61,849 nucleotides of DNA from an uncultured Christensenellaceae bacterium (GTDB lineage: Bacteria; Bacillota; Clostridia; Christensenellales; UBA3700). The notes under the pieces were generated by a model that was not told the DNA's origin, did not search any database, and worked only from the letters and a program-made list of their open reading frames with translations. How positions within the stretch are numbered: the stretch's first letter is position 1; every line of letters begins with the position of its first letter. Positions 36,390-45,771 of this stretch are shown in pieces. The position numbers were made by a program, and so were the translations under genes. The stretch covers positions 1 through 61,849 of the forward strand of contig CALWHB010000006.1 in NCBI GenBank assembly GCA_944380275.1, written 5' to 3'.

Positions 36390-36920
36390 GTGGATTATAA
36401 TTATGCGGATTATTCAAAGCACTATATAATTGACGCGCTCTTCAAACTTATGGAAGATTCTGACTTCAAGGATATTACCGTATCCGATATCGCAAAAAAA
36501 GCAGGGGTCGGCCGCGCCACGTTTTACAGATATTTTTCTTCAAAAGAAGACGTAATCAGATTTTTCTTTGAGCGCACATGTTCAGAATTTGCGGGAGAAC
36601 AGATTTACCGCCCCCGTTGCAAAGAAGATTATATCGACATAATCAAAAGGGTTATCAGATATATTAAAAATCACAAATGCCGTCTTCAGGCTCTCGTTGC
36701 GGCACGCCTTGAATACATATATACCGATTTTGTTGACACCGCTCTGAACAAACACTTTATCGACGATTCTTCAAACGACAATCTTTATACCGCGTCGGGC
36801 TATGCAGGAGCCATCTCCAATATTACTCTGCGATGGATTAAACGCGACTGTGCCGACGACGAAAACTCCGTAATCGCTGCTTTTGCAGAGGTATGCCTGG
36901 GCAATAGCTTTCCCTCCTGA
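36390..36920 (+). CDS. TetR-family transcriptional regulator
   Basis: 176 aa from GTG at 36390. Homology starts right there (VDYNYADYSKHYIIDALFKLM), and the frame further upstream lies in the leader. The N-terminal TetR helix-turn-helix is ITVSDIAKKAGVGRATFYRYFSSKEDVIRFFFE. The C-terminal ligand domain (residues 65-176) contains three Cys and resembles the TetR_C_7-type domain of Firmicutes regulators. It is divergent from two membrane-protein genes, with a MATE exporter beyond them; any of these could be its targets. Confidence 0.85.
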   Translation: MDYNYADYSKHYIIDALFKLMEDSDFKDITVSDIAKKAGVGRATFYRYFSSKEDVIRFFFERTCSEFAGEQIYRPRCKEDYIDIIKRVIRYIKNHKCRLQALVAARLEYIYTDFVDTALNKHFIDDSSNDNLYTASGYAGAISNITLRWIKRDCADDENSVIAAFAEVCLGNSFPS

Positions 36921-37422
36921 ACCGCCTTTGCCGTTATCCCGTACGCCTTCCGGGGCATCGTTCTGTTCTGTTTTTCTCTTTTTGCCTTATTCCGGCATTA
37001 CACCCGGTCCGACAGTAGTCGCCATCCGTAGACACACGCCCTTTGAGCTTTTGCGTTTTGTAAGTTTATCTGCGTTTATATCTTGTCCGGCCATTTGAAC
37101 TATAACTTTTAAAACCGTATTCAACAAAAACCTGCCGGGATTTTTCTTCGTAATCAATAAACTCTTTTCAGTAATTTCCGCCCTATTTCTGCAGATTCGA
37201 TACTCGCATTACCCTCTCGATTACCTCAAGCGTTTTCTTCCCTGGCGGCAAAACTTTCGTCCTTTCCTCCGCACAGCCTTTTAAAATACATACTTTCCTT
37301 CAAAATTGTTTAACAAATCAATCTGCCTGTCTGACGTAAAAAGCAAGGAAATGTTTTATAGCTTAATAAAAACATCATATCCTTATTTCCGCTTGCATAA
37401 AATAGCCGTAGGCAGGTGCAAT
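36921..37422. other. 502-bp gap before yabP
   Basis: Pyrimidine-rich on the plus strand. An open frame runs into yabP from 37306, but its first 39 codons lack family similarity and ribosome site. No terminator hairpin or RNA gene recognised; the yabP promoter should lie here (a mother-cell sigma would be expected, not verified). Confidence 0.45.
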
Positions 37423-37695
37423 ATGGTAAAAGAAGACAACAACAAAAAAATAAGTGCGCAGATAGATTTTTCAAACAGCATAACTCTTGAGGGCATAACG
37501 GGAATCGTGTCCTCGTCAGACCGCACTTTTACCGCAAAAGCAGGCGAAGGCGTTCTTACGGTAACGGGAGAAGGTTTAAGCCCTCGTCTTATCGATATAG
37601 AGAAAAACACAGCAATACTCAACGGCAGAATATACGCGGTATCACACAGCAAACAAATGTCTGCGAAAGGTTTTTTCTCAAAGCTGTTCAGATAA
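37423..37695 (+). CDS. yabP: Sporulation protein YabP
   Basis: 90 aa from the ATG at 37423 with CAGGTG 4 nt upstream. The body NSITLEGITGIVSSSDRTF, then LTVTGEGLSPRLIDIEKNTAILNGRI and the C-terminal GFFSKLFR match YabP, a sporulation protein needed with YabQ in the mother cell. It ends TAATG, overlapping yabQ by one base, so the pair is translationally coupled. Usually yabP-yabQ are followed by divIC; here a long gap follows. Confidence 0.9.
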   Translation: MVKEDNNKKISAQIDFSNSITLEGITGIVSSSDRTFTAKAGEGVLTVTGEGLSPRLIDIEKNTAILNGRIYAVSHSKQMSAKGFFSKLFR

Positions 37696-38060
37696 TGACT
37701 GACGCCGGGACTCAATTTGCAATACTTTGCTGTCTGTCTGCGACCGGGACGGCGGTCGGAGCAGCTCTTTCTGCGATAAACTTTGTCGACAAAGCAGTAC
37801 ATATCAACGCTGTCGTACGCTTTTTTGCAGAATTTTTGTCAGTAGGAACAGCCGGGCTTTGCCTTTGGTTAATAATACTTTATATGAACAACGGTGAAAT
37901 CCGCTTGTTTTTTGCCGTTCCGACAACGGCTTTTTCCATGTTTTCTTATATATGTATTTCAAAATTACTCAATCCCCTTATTCCCGGATGCAAATCTGCG
38001 GCAAAACGCTTTGCCAATTCTCGCAAAGGCAAATTTATAGCCAGATATATACTAAAATAA
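37695..38060 (+). CDS. yabQ: Spore cortex biosynthesis protein YabQ
   Basis: 121 aa membrane protein with three to four helices (FAILCCLSATGTAVGAALSA, FFAEFLSVGTAGLCLWLIILY, IRLFFAVPTTAFSMFSYIC) and a basic C-terminus, as in YabQ. YabQ localises to the forespore-surrounding membrane and is required for cortex formation. Pairing with yabP makes the call firm. It supports spore-forming ancestry for this organism. Confidence 0.85.
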   Translation: MTDAGTQFAILCCLSATGTAVGAALSAINFVDKAVHINAVVRFFAEFLSVGTAGLCLWLIILYMNNGEIRLFFAVPTTAFSMFSYICISKLLNPLIPGCKSAAKRFANSRKGKFIARYILK

Positions 38061-38811
38061 GTATATTTTCCCGTTTTTTTAATAATTTTTAGCATTTTTA
38101 TTTCTAAATCAGAAAATTATATTTTCGATTTTTTAATGACCTGTTTTTAGTTATTGTCATTTTTTGTTACTGATATATTTTACATTTAGATATCCGTTTT
38201 TTACATAATTTTCCTGTTTCAAGCTTTTTTGTCTGCCTCTTAAAGTATTACGCGCATATTAATAGATTTCCGCTGAAATTACGCTCCGCCCATTGCTTTA
38301 TAATATAAACGCACGAAAAACCGTCTTTCTCAGCCTCTTTTCAGTGTTTTTCAATGTTTTCGCCTCTTTCCGACTTTTCCTGCAGTGTTTTTGACTGTTT
38401 ATGCGCGTTTTCCTTTCTTTTATGTCTTCTGAGGCTTTTTCGCTCTTTTTTCTGTGTTTTCGTTATTTTACGGCTTTTTTAAGTTTTTCTTCCTCTTCTC
38501 TGCCCTTTCTGCGTGCTTTTTTGTCTTTTGAGGCTCTTTCCTTTTACATTTGCCTGTTTTGAGCGTTCTCCTCTTTCCGCGGCAATTTCTAAGGCTTTTT
38601 GTTGTTTACCGCCTTTTCCGATATCCGGGCGGTTTCCTCCTTCTCTTTTTTTAAATTTTTCTTTGCGCGTAAGCGAAAAGTTACTTTATTCGCGACTTTT
38701 TCGCTGTTTATCTAAATCCACGGCAGTATTCTTTACCTTCACCCCTTTCTCTGTCTTGCGCATTATAAAAACGGCATTTTAGTTCAGCAAACAGCTCTTA
38801 ACGCATGAAAA
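38061..38811. other. Long pyrimidine-rich non-coding tract
   Basis: About 750 bp with T and C dominating the plus strand. Especially from 38320 to 38680 blocks such as GTGTTTTT, GGCTTTTT and CGCTCTTTT recur every 15-30 nt. Read on the minus strand it is A/G-rich and in pieces looks like Lys/Glu/Arg-rich coding sequence interrupted by stops, so a decayed gene is possible. No intact frame or RNA gene recognised. Confidence 0.4.
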
Positions 38812-38834
38812 AGGCGGAGTCTGCTCGCTCCGCC
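38806..38834 (-). terminator. Terminator of the SpoU methyltransferase gene
   Basis: On the minus strand GGCGGAG-cgagcaga-CTCCGCC followed by TTTTT; about 115 nt past the stop. Confidence 0.75.
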
Positions 38835-38951
38835 CCGATTTTCGCTTTATTTTCGCCTTATTGCCGTTACACGCATGATTTCCCGCTCCCTTGATACTTT
38901 CGCGCTCAAATCGCGCGTAACGCGCTTAAAACAGCACTCAACCCCTGTCCT

Positions 38952-39821
38952 TCAACGTTTTATATATCCTTTGTTCTTCAGACTTGCCTCGTAGCACACC
39001 ACCGTTGCGGCAACCCCTACATTGAGAGAATCGCATTTGCCGAACATCGGAATCGACAAAAGCCTGACGTCTTTATCGTACCATCCCCTCGAAATACCGT
39101 ATCTTTCGCTGCCCATCACAAAAGCGCAACGTTTCCCGTAAGGATATTCGTAATAGCTCTTTTCCGCCCTGCTGTCAGTCAGGTAAATTTCAAAACCTTT
39201 CGCCTTCAGCGCGTCATAGCAGGCGTCCGCGCTTTCAAACTCCACTATCGGAATATTCAGCACACTGCCCATACTGGACTGAAGAAGTTTAGGATGCGTC
39301 ATACGCGCCTTTCTGTTGCAGATAAACACAGCGTCGACTCCTGCGCCGTCTGCCACTCTTATCATCGTCCCGACGTTTCCCGGAATCTCGACACCGTCCA
39401 GAACAAGCACCACGCTCTTATCCGTGAACGGCACGTCTGCAACCTCGCTTAAAGTCAGATACGCTATGCTCATTACCCCGTCGGGTTTTTCTCTTTCGCT
39501 TATTTTTTCAAACGTTTTCGCGCTGACCGTAAACCTCTGGTCGCAACGTTTTGCAAGCTCCTCCACAAGCTTTGCAGATTGAACGGTATATATCTTTTCG
39601 GGACAAATTATAAGCGCGTGTAAAGGCGTACCTGCCTGCACGATAAGAGAATTGAACCAAAGCCCTTCCGCAACGAATTGTCTTGACGGATTAGGCTTAC
39701 TGTTGGACACAAGTGCTTTTATATGCTTAACGATTGAGTGTCCGTCGCCGACTGCATAAAATTTATATTTCATAAGCAGCGCGTCAGTCAATTCACGCGC
39801 CTGTTGCTGCTCTGTCTGCAT
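38952..39821 (-). CDS. SpoU/TrmH-family RNA 2'-O-methyltransferase
   Basis: 289 aa. N-terminal RNA-binding substrate domain (SNSKPNPSRQFVAEG, the usual R.F..EG start). The SPOUT catalytic domain has VLDGVEIPGNVGTMIRVADGAG (motif 1), VMGSERYGISRGW (motif 2) and LSIPMFGKCDSLNVGVAATVVCYE (motif 3), forming the SAM knot. The family methylates ribose 2'-OH in rRNA or tRNA. Which nucleotide is modified is not readable. GGGAGG ribosome site. It is the last gene before the origin-region desert. Confidence 0.9.
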   Translation of the reverse strand: MQTEQQQARELTDALLMKYKFYAVGDGHSIVKHIKALVSNSKPNPSRQFVAEGLWFNSLIVQAGTPLHALIICPEKIYTVQSAKLVEELAKRCDQRFTVSAKTFEKISEREKPDGVMSIAYLTLSEVADVPFTDKSVVLVLDGVEIPGNVGTMIRVADGAGVDAVFICNRKARMTHPKLLQSSMGSVLNIPIVEFESADACYDALKAKGFEIYLTDSRAEKSYYEYPYGKRCAFVMGSERYGISRGWYDKDVRLLSIPMFGKCDSLNVGVAATVVCYEASLKNKGYIKR

Positions 39822-40627
39822 AAAAACCTCCCGTGCACACTATAAAGATATCACACGCAGAAATTATATTCAAGCGTTTGCGACGCAGCGCAGCAATCGC
39901 AACCCCGCGCCCAAGGAGCGAGCCGTGCTTAAATGCCGGTATAACAGAGAGGAACAATTCGGATTCCCGGTAAAGGCGTTCGGTCGCAGCGCACTTCCAC
40001 TCGCGTTACCTATTGAAAATGCAAAAAACATCAATTATCTCAAAAACCGTCTTTTTAGCATTTTGTTTCCTGTCCTAAAATTAAACCAGACAAAAAAGAA
40101 ACAGAACAGACAACTAAAAAAGCAAACTTCCAAAGTAAGATACTCTGTCAAAACCGGACATCCCGGATATTACACCAAAAATTTACAGCATAAAAATAGC
40201 GCGCGTCCGTGCGAAAGAGTTGCAGAAATTAACCGTTATCATTGCGTTTTACACCAAAAAAATGCCGGAAGAAGACAGCACAACAAACAAAGCCACGTCC
40301 GACGACAGAAAAATTGCAGATATAAAAGCCAAGCAACAACGGTTATAAACAAAAGGAGAATTATCAATCGCAATTCCGTCTGCACACAAATAGCTGCAAA
40401 ACCATATCAGAGCAGCACACAATAAAAACGACGCCGGGCAAAGAAAAGCCAACGACTTTTCACAATGACTTCTGAAACGTACGCAAGAGCAGAGATGAGA
40501 TAAAAAGCAGAGAAGAGATAATAAGATTCACATCATACCCCCGAAAACGGCATCTTTATCCCTCAAAGACTCGACGTTTCACGATTTTTCCTGTCTGCGC
40601 CGGGTTTTAATAATCGTAAATTATAAA

Positions 40628-40650
40628 TGTTTCACAAAACGCGTGAAACA
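40628..40650. promoter_or_regulatory. parS-like half sites split by 7 bp
   Basis: TGTTTCAC-aaaacgc-GTGAAACA: both exact halves of the Firmicutes parS palindrome (TGTTTCACGTGAAACA) in inverted order, but separated by 7 nt. May bind ParB weakly or be a broken parS. Confidence 0.45.
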
Positions 40651-40810
40651 TTGCCGAAAAATTTTTTGTTTATGACATTTTCAGCCGTATTTTGTCTACA
40701 GAATTATTGCCATATGTTATGGATTTTTAGAGGTTTTTGATTTCTTTTATTTATTAATTAGCCGAAATGTTTATATTGTAGCCATATTTTTTCTTGTTTT
40801 TGTCGAAAAT

Positions 40811-40826
40811 TGTTCCGCGTGAAACT
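40811..40826. promoter_or_regulatory. parS: parS-like site
   Basis: TGTTCCGCGTGAAACT, differing from TGTTNCACGTGAAACA at two positions. Spo0J/ParB-type binding site candidate. Confidence 0.6.
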
Positions 40827-41092
40827 TTTGTTTTTGGCGTCTTGCGGGCGAACTGCAATTGACGCTGACGCGAGGCTAAAACCGTGCCGTGTAACGCGAT
40901 AACGTCTTGCACCTTGTCTTCGTTTTCCGGCGGTGTGTCTACGTCGTTTAACCATACAGCCACAGTCATTGCCAACTCTCTTTGCCACATCTCCCTCAGA
41001 AACAGAGCAGTCTTGTCGACAAACGCATTACGCCTTGTGCATTTTTACTTTTGCTCTTTCTGATTCATTTATTCTTATTGATTTGCGTCGAT

Positions 41093-41101
41093 TTATCCAC
41101 A
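41093..41101 (+). promoter_or_regulatory. DnaA box
   Basis: Exact TTATCCACA, isolated from the other boxes by over 2 kb. Confidence 0.6.
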
Positions 41102-41683
41102 GCACACAATTAACGTTTTTGCAAAAACTTGCAGAATTTATTCAAAATAATTTTATGTCCCGCACAATTATGCTTTACATGATACGTTTTTATCTTTGAG
41201 CCTACCTTTTACCTGTTCGCCCCATGTTTCAACCAGACTAAAGTCTTTATGCCGTGCCGATTAAACTCATTGCCGTTTCCGATAATAATTTCGCTTTTGA
41301 ATTCCGTGCGATATAGATATGTCTTTTCGCGTAAAACGTTGCATCGGCAAGCATATCGACATAATGCCGACAAGAGTATACGCATAATTGTTTCCCGCAT
41401 AAAAGCCTCGGAGCAATCGTTGGGGTATACAACTTTTTTATACATTTGCGCAGGCACCGCCAGCCCGTCCTACCGGGACGTTGAGTCAAAACCCTATCTC
41501 AATTTCCTATTTATAACATCTTTTTCGCTTTAATATCTATAAGTTATATATTTATGCGTCCGCATGTTTTATATGGCTTATTAAAAAGCAAGTAGTATTC
41601 TACCGCCTGTAAACCGCATATTTTCCTTTTGTGCAGATTTTTGTATTATTTTTACAAACTTCAGAACCCTTTAAGACCGTTGA

Positions 41684-41997
41684 GAATACCAGACAAAACA
41701 ATAGAACCGGTCCTGAGGCGCGCCTTTTATGCGTTTTCGGCGACCCTAACTTGAGAGTATATAATAATATTATCTGCGCTCTCATTATTGAAACACACAA
41801 TAAAAATCATCGTCTGAAGGCGAATACGGTTTTTGAGCAACATATACCGGTGAGGGTTTGCACAACGTAAAACCTGTCAATGCAACCTGTCATACGGGAA
41901 CAAGGCAAATGTCACAACATATTATCAAGGCTTTAACACAATATCTACGCAAATTTATCGTTTTAAACCTTGTTAGTATTATTAGGACCCGGCATAC
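41684..41997. mobile_element. MITE-like element, copy 2 (with ~100-bp insertion)
   Basis: Matches the copy at 31371-31595: left end GAATACCAGACAAAACAATA then GAACC, interior ATACGGTTTTTGAGCAACAT, AAAACCTGTCAATGCAACCT, GTCATACGGGAACAAGGCAA, ACATATTATCAAGGC, and a degenerate right end (GTATTATTAGGACCCGGCAT). About 100 bp between CCTGAGG (41713) and CTGAAGG (41816) have no counterpart in copy 1 and contain GAGAG...CTCTC, so this copy was interrupted or copy 1 was shortened. No coding potential. Confidence 0.65.
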
Positions 41998-42514
41998 GGC
42001 ATCGGCTGCAAGCAATTATATTTAAAAAAATCCGGCTATCGCTGCCGGGCAGATTGCGTCTTTTGCAAACTTGCCGATTAACTTATTGCATTTAAATCAA
42101 ACACGGCGGACGCAAATAGCCGGCAAATTAATCTTTTGCCTTGTTTCAAGACTGCCACTTTTCTCCGTAATCGCAGAACACACTCGGTGGCAATCAAATT
42201 TAATGTTTCGTCGAGGCTATACAGAGAGCGTTTACGCAATGCGGCATATGTCTACAGACGACAATTTAAACCGTCAGAGCAGAGCAGCTTTTGCCGTAAA
42301 GACGCCTTGCTATGCAAAAACACGACTGCACAGCAAGCCTTACATCAAACAAGCAACTAAAAACCCGCCTTCTCGTCCTGAAATATTTGCCACAATCATA
42401 CCTCTAAAGCTGTTTGCCACAATCCCACCGCGACGTCATGCGGCGTTTCTTTTGTGCACAGTCTTATCTCTTTATTCCCGACAGATTTTGCAAATTATAA
42501 TCTTTAATTTCTTT

Positions 42515-42530
42515 TGTTTCACATGAAACA
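42515..42530. promoter_or_regulatory. parS: parS site (one mismatch)
   Basis: TGTTTCACATGAAACA differs from TGTTTCACGTGAAACA only at position 9. Strongest parS candidate in the window. Confidence 0.75.
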
Positions 42531-43408
42531 GCCGTTTTTATGATATTTAATATCCCTTTATTTCTTTTGTTTTTACTATTTTGTATCTTTTCGATTAAAA
42601 TAATCTTTTTGTTTCCGTTAGCCAAACGTTTGTCCCTTCGCGCCGCTCTTATGCAAAAAAACGTTTCTGCTTGTTTTCAGTTGTCTGCAAAAACAATATA
42701 CTGTTCTTTTTTTTCTGTTTTATCGTCTTAATAGTTCAGATGGAGTGTACCTCTGTGCTTTTAAATTTTTATATCAGGTAGCCGCGGTTGATAAATGTGA
42801 AAGAAAAAACGCTGCCGCACCCTAACCGAGCGGATTATATATATGCACTCTGCGTTTTGGCAAGCTCTCTTTTGATTCTGCATACGCTGTTTTGTGTTCG
42901 CGCCGTGTTTGCATTAAATTTCTTTTATTCCGCATACATCTGTCTGTAAATCAGAGCAGAGCAGTTTCCCGACAACACAGTAAAAAGGATTTCAATGTCT
43001 TATATTCTGCATTTTGCCGCAGCCTTTGACTTTAACACATTACTATTGATTTGATTTCAGTTGATTTTGATTGGCTATTTTATAATTTATAGCGCGCAGC
43101 GCGAAAATTTTTTTAAAATTTCTTCTCTTTACTTAAAGCAATGTGCTTTTGACCTTATTTATCGTTTTTCTCACGCTTAATCTGCATCTCTTTAAAATAA
43201 TTATGCTTTCCGTCAAAACGCTTGCCGGTCGAGAATAGATTTCTTTATCCCTCAGAATCCCGTTTTTCTTTTTCAGTCATACTTTTCACTGCATACCGCG
43301 CCGTATATTAGTATTTACACGATAAAACACATTGCATTTGTATATGTTTTGCCAGAAAAGCAGGCAAATGGTTTTATAATCGGTATTTCCACCCAGAAAA
43401 CCGCGGAT

Positions 43409-43417
43409 TGTGGATAA
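43409..43417 (-). promoter_or_regulatory. DnaA box
   Basis: TGTGGATAA on the plus strand, exact reverse complement of TTATCCACA. 102 bp from an identical box in the same orientation, with a TTATCCGCG near-match at about 43449 between. Confidence 0.72.
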
Positions 43418-43510
43418 CTTAAACATGCAATCACTGTAAATTGCAGAATTTATCCGCGTTTTCGACATTGTAGTATATTTTTTGTCTTTTGCTCTATTTC
43501 CGACGGTCAT

Positions 43511-43519
43511 TGTGGATAA
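43511..43519 (-). promoter_or_regulatory. DnaA box
   Basis: Exact TGTGGATAA on the plus strand; a parS-like palindrome begins 15 bp to the right. Confidence 0.72.
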
Positions 43520-43534
43520 CTGCTTTCTGAAAAG

Positions 43535-43550
43535 TGTTTCATGTGAAACT
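43535..43550. promoter_or_regulatory. parS: parS-like site
   Basis: TGTTTCATGTGAAACT, two differences from the parS consensus, next to a DnaA box. Confidence 0.62.
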
Positions 43551-44255
43551 TTTGCAACAATGTTTCCACATCCGATTCGCGTTTTCCTTCATTTGTCCCG
43601 CTTTTCACTGCCTAAAATAGCATAAAACTTATGCTATAGTGTATTTTTGGCGATATTGCATCATATTCTTTTGCTCTTTTTTCTGAATATCGTCAGATTA
43701 TGGATAGCTTCGTCCTTAAAAACTTTTATACGTATGCTTGAATTTGTTTTTTTGCTTTCGTTTTATCATACAGATTTTATGTAGTAAAGCTCATATCAGA
43801 CCAGAATTGTGCAGTCCTGACACCATACACGCCTTTTATATGTCTTTATGCTATATTTGCCATAATAAAGCATGAGTATTTCATAAGAGCAGCATGCATA
43901 CCGGCTGATTCAATAAACAGCCTTATCTGCTGCATTATTATTTTCATTTCTTTACGGATTCTCTTACAGTTTTAACATTTTGCCATAAACTGCTTAAACT
44001 CTTGTTTTGTTTTAATATCTAAATGGCAGAAACAATTTTGCTTATCTTTTTTCAATATTCACCCGGTTATCCTCATTATTTCCTCTCAATACGGTTTATC
44101 CTCTATTTCATTTCGCGTGAATTATAAATAAAATTAAAACACATATTACTGCATCGGTCTTAATCTGTGCAAATATTCAAATTCATAATATAGTCAGCAA
44201 TTAACTTTTCTATTTATCCTCCATATTAAGCCGTTATATGTTTATTACTTATAGT

Positions 44256-44279
44256 TATTATAAGCTTTAGCTTATAATA
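44256..44279. repeat. Perfect palindrome in AT-rich tract
   Basis: TATTATAAGCT-tt-AGCTTATAATA, 11-bp arms with a 2-nt centre, inside one of the most AT-rich parts of the desert. Three TTATCCTC motifs lie upstream (44067, 44096, 44214). Confidence 0.7.
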
Positions 44280-44784
44280 TTTTAAATTTATCTTTTGTCA
44301 AATACGACAAACCTTTATAATATGGCTATCGCGATTTCTTTATTTTTTAGGATATTTTTCTTTTTCTGATAATGGATTTTGCCGTTTTTTATCAAATTAT
44401 CCTTTACCAATCCGAAATTTTCCGATAGGCAGTCTTGCCGGCTATATCGTTTTTCCTTTGACCGCGAACTTTTCTGACAGTTCTGTCTTCTAAATCGTGC
44501 CTTATACAATTATTCATGTTATGCCTACATAAAAACTCCGCTCCATCGCCGCAAAACTGTTTTGTCTTGTTCCGTTATTGAGTTCAGACTCTTTTTTATT
44601 CTGCGACAGTGGTTTTTTTGTACAGCGACGGTGATATTATTTTCATAAGTTTTTTATTTTGCGCGACTATATTTCTATACGTTTTCAAATAAAAATTCGG
44701 TATTGTCTTTGCATTTTCTCTTTTATATAATTCAATTACCGCAGATGCCTGTATCGCGGTTATAAAAAACATATAAGGTATCAG

Positions 44785-45771
44785 ATGTTAGAAATAAAAA
44801 ATCTCGTAAAAATTTATAGTGCCAAAGGCGGAACAGAAGTCAGAGCGGTCGACGACGTTTCTCTTTCTTTCACAGAAAAGGGCATGGTTTTCCTTCCGGG
44901 CAAACCCGGTAGCGGTAAATCCACGTTGCTCAATCTGTGCGGCGGGCTGGATTCTCCGGACAGCGGAGAAATCATTATAAAAGGCAGGAGCAGCAAGGAC
45001 TTTTCTCAAGCGGATTTTGACAGCTATCGCAACACCTTTGTTGGTTTCGTATTTCAGGAATACAACATCCTCAACGAATTTTCAGTTGAAGACAACGTTT
45101 CTCTCGCTCTCGAACTGCAAGGAAAGAGCAAAGACAAAACTGTTATAAGCGAAATTCTCAAGAGTGTGGATTTGCAGGACTTTGCAAAGAGAAAGCCCAA
45201 TACTTTGTCGGGCGGACAAAAGCAACGCGTTGCAATCGCCAGGGCTCTTGTCAAAAATCCTGAAATCATACTTGCGGACGAACATAACGTAAACGCTGAC
45301 AACGATACGTTCTTTACGATAATTTCGCCCATCTCTGACAGTCTTGCGAACATAAACGTGATAATAGAAATTATGGAAAAGGTCTTCCTCTGGTCGGGTA
45401 TTGTCATGGCGATATTCGCCATGCTGCTCCTGTTCAACTTCATATCGGTATCGATAGCGGATAAGAAGAAGGAAATAGGTATACTGAGAGCAGTCGGCGC
45501 GAGGAGCGTGGACATCTTCAAGATATTCTATTCAGAATCTCTTTTAATCGCGACGATATGTTTCGTGATTTCGACAGCGGCGTGCTTTGCGATATGCCCT
45601 TGGCTCAACGCTCAGCTTGCGTCCGCAATGGGACTTGAAATACTCGTCGTAGGGCCGTATTCGGTGCTGATAATGCTGGGGATAGCGTTGCTGACTTCTA
45701 TCGTCGCGACTTTCTTACCGGTATATTCAATAGCGCGCAGAAAGCCCGTGGAGAGCATACGGTCGCTGTAA
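44785..45771 (+). pseudogene. ABC transporter remnant: ATPase fused in frame to a permease C-terminus
   Basis: 328 aa. Residues 1-166 are a MacB-type ABC ATPase: Walker A GKPGSGKST (39-47, Pro replacing the usual Ser), Q-loop VFQEYN, signature LSGGQKQRVAIARAL (141-155), Walker B IILADE (161-166). The sequence then jumps, without the usual PTGNLD D-loop, the H-loop or the first permease helix, into NADNDTFFTIISP and the FtsX-like C-terminal membrane domain (three helices, with KKKEIGILRAVGARSVDIF at 228-246). Intact relatives are far longer fused ATPase-permeases. This is most simply an in-frame internal deletion, and the protein should not hydrolyse ATP normally. It could also be an assembly artefact. 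Confidence 0.8.

Larger units (their letters stand above)
39822..44784. promoter_or_regulatory. Nearly 5-kb gene desert, putative oriC and ParB loading region
   Basis: No convincing gene in 4.96 kb. It contains three perfect DnaA boxes (41093-41101, 43409-43417, 43511-43519), weaker TTATCCKC variants, four parS-like palindromes (40628-40650, 40811-40826, 42515-42530, 43535-43550), AT-rich stretches around 44100-44330 and a perfect palindrome at 44256-44279. It lies just left of rpmH, where oriC is found in many Firmicutes. From 39.9 to 40.5 kb the plus strand is A/C-rich, then it becomes T-rich. The line 43561-43620 has 18 C and 8 G, still C-rich, while plus-strand genes after 46 kb are G-richer. 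Function is inferred. Confidence 0.65.

Noticed and set aside
39925..40425. 166-codon open frame on the plus strand in the gene desert
   Set aside because: No ribosome site, no recognisable domain, and composition (Lys/Asn/Gln/Arg with random Cys and His) reflects the local A/C-rich DNA.
40576..40583. Additional parS site
   Set aside because: GTTTCACG is only the left half; the right half does not match.
40801..40807. Spo0A box (TGTCGAA)
   Set aside because: A single 7-mer match in AT-rich DNA is expected by chance; no second box nearby.
42071..42526. 151-codon open frame on the plus strand
   Set aside because: Begins in the flank of the MITE-like element, contains no conserved pattern and ends in T-rich DNA next to a parS-like site; looks like chance.
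43797..43830. Third copy of the MITE-like element
   Set aside because: Only CAGACCAGAAT matches the terminal repeat; the interior blocks are absent.
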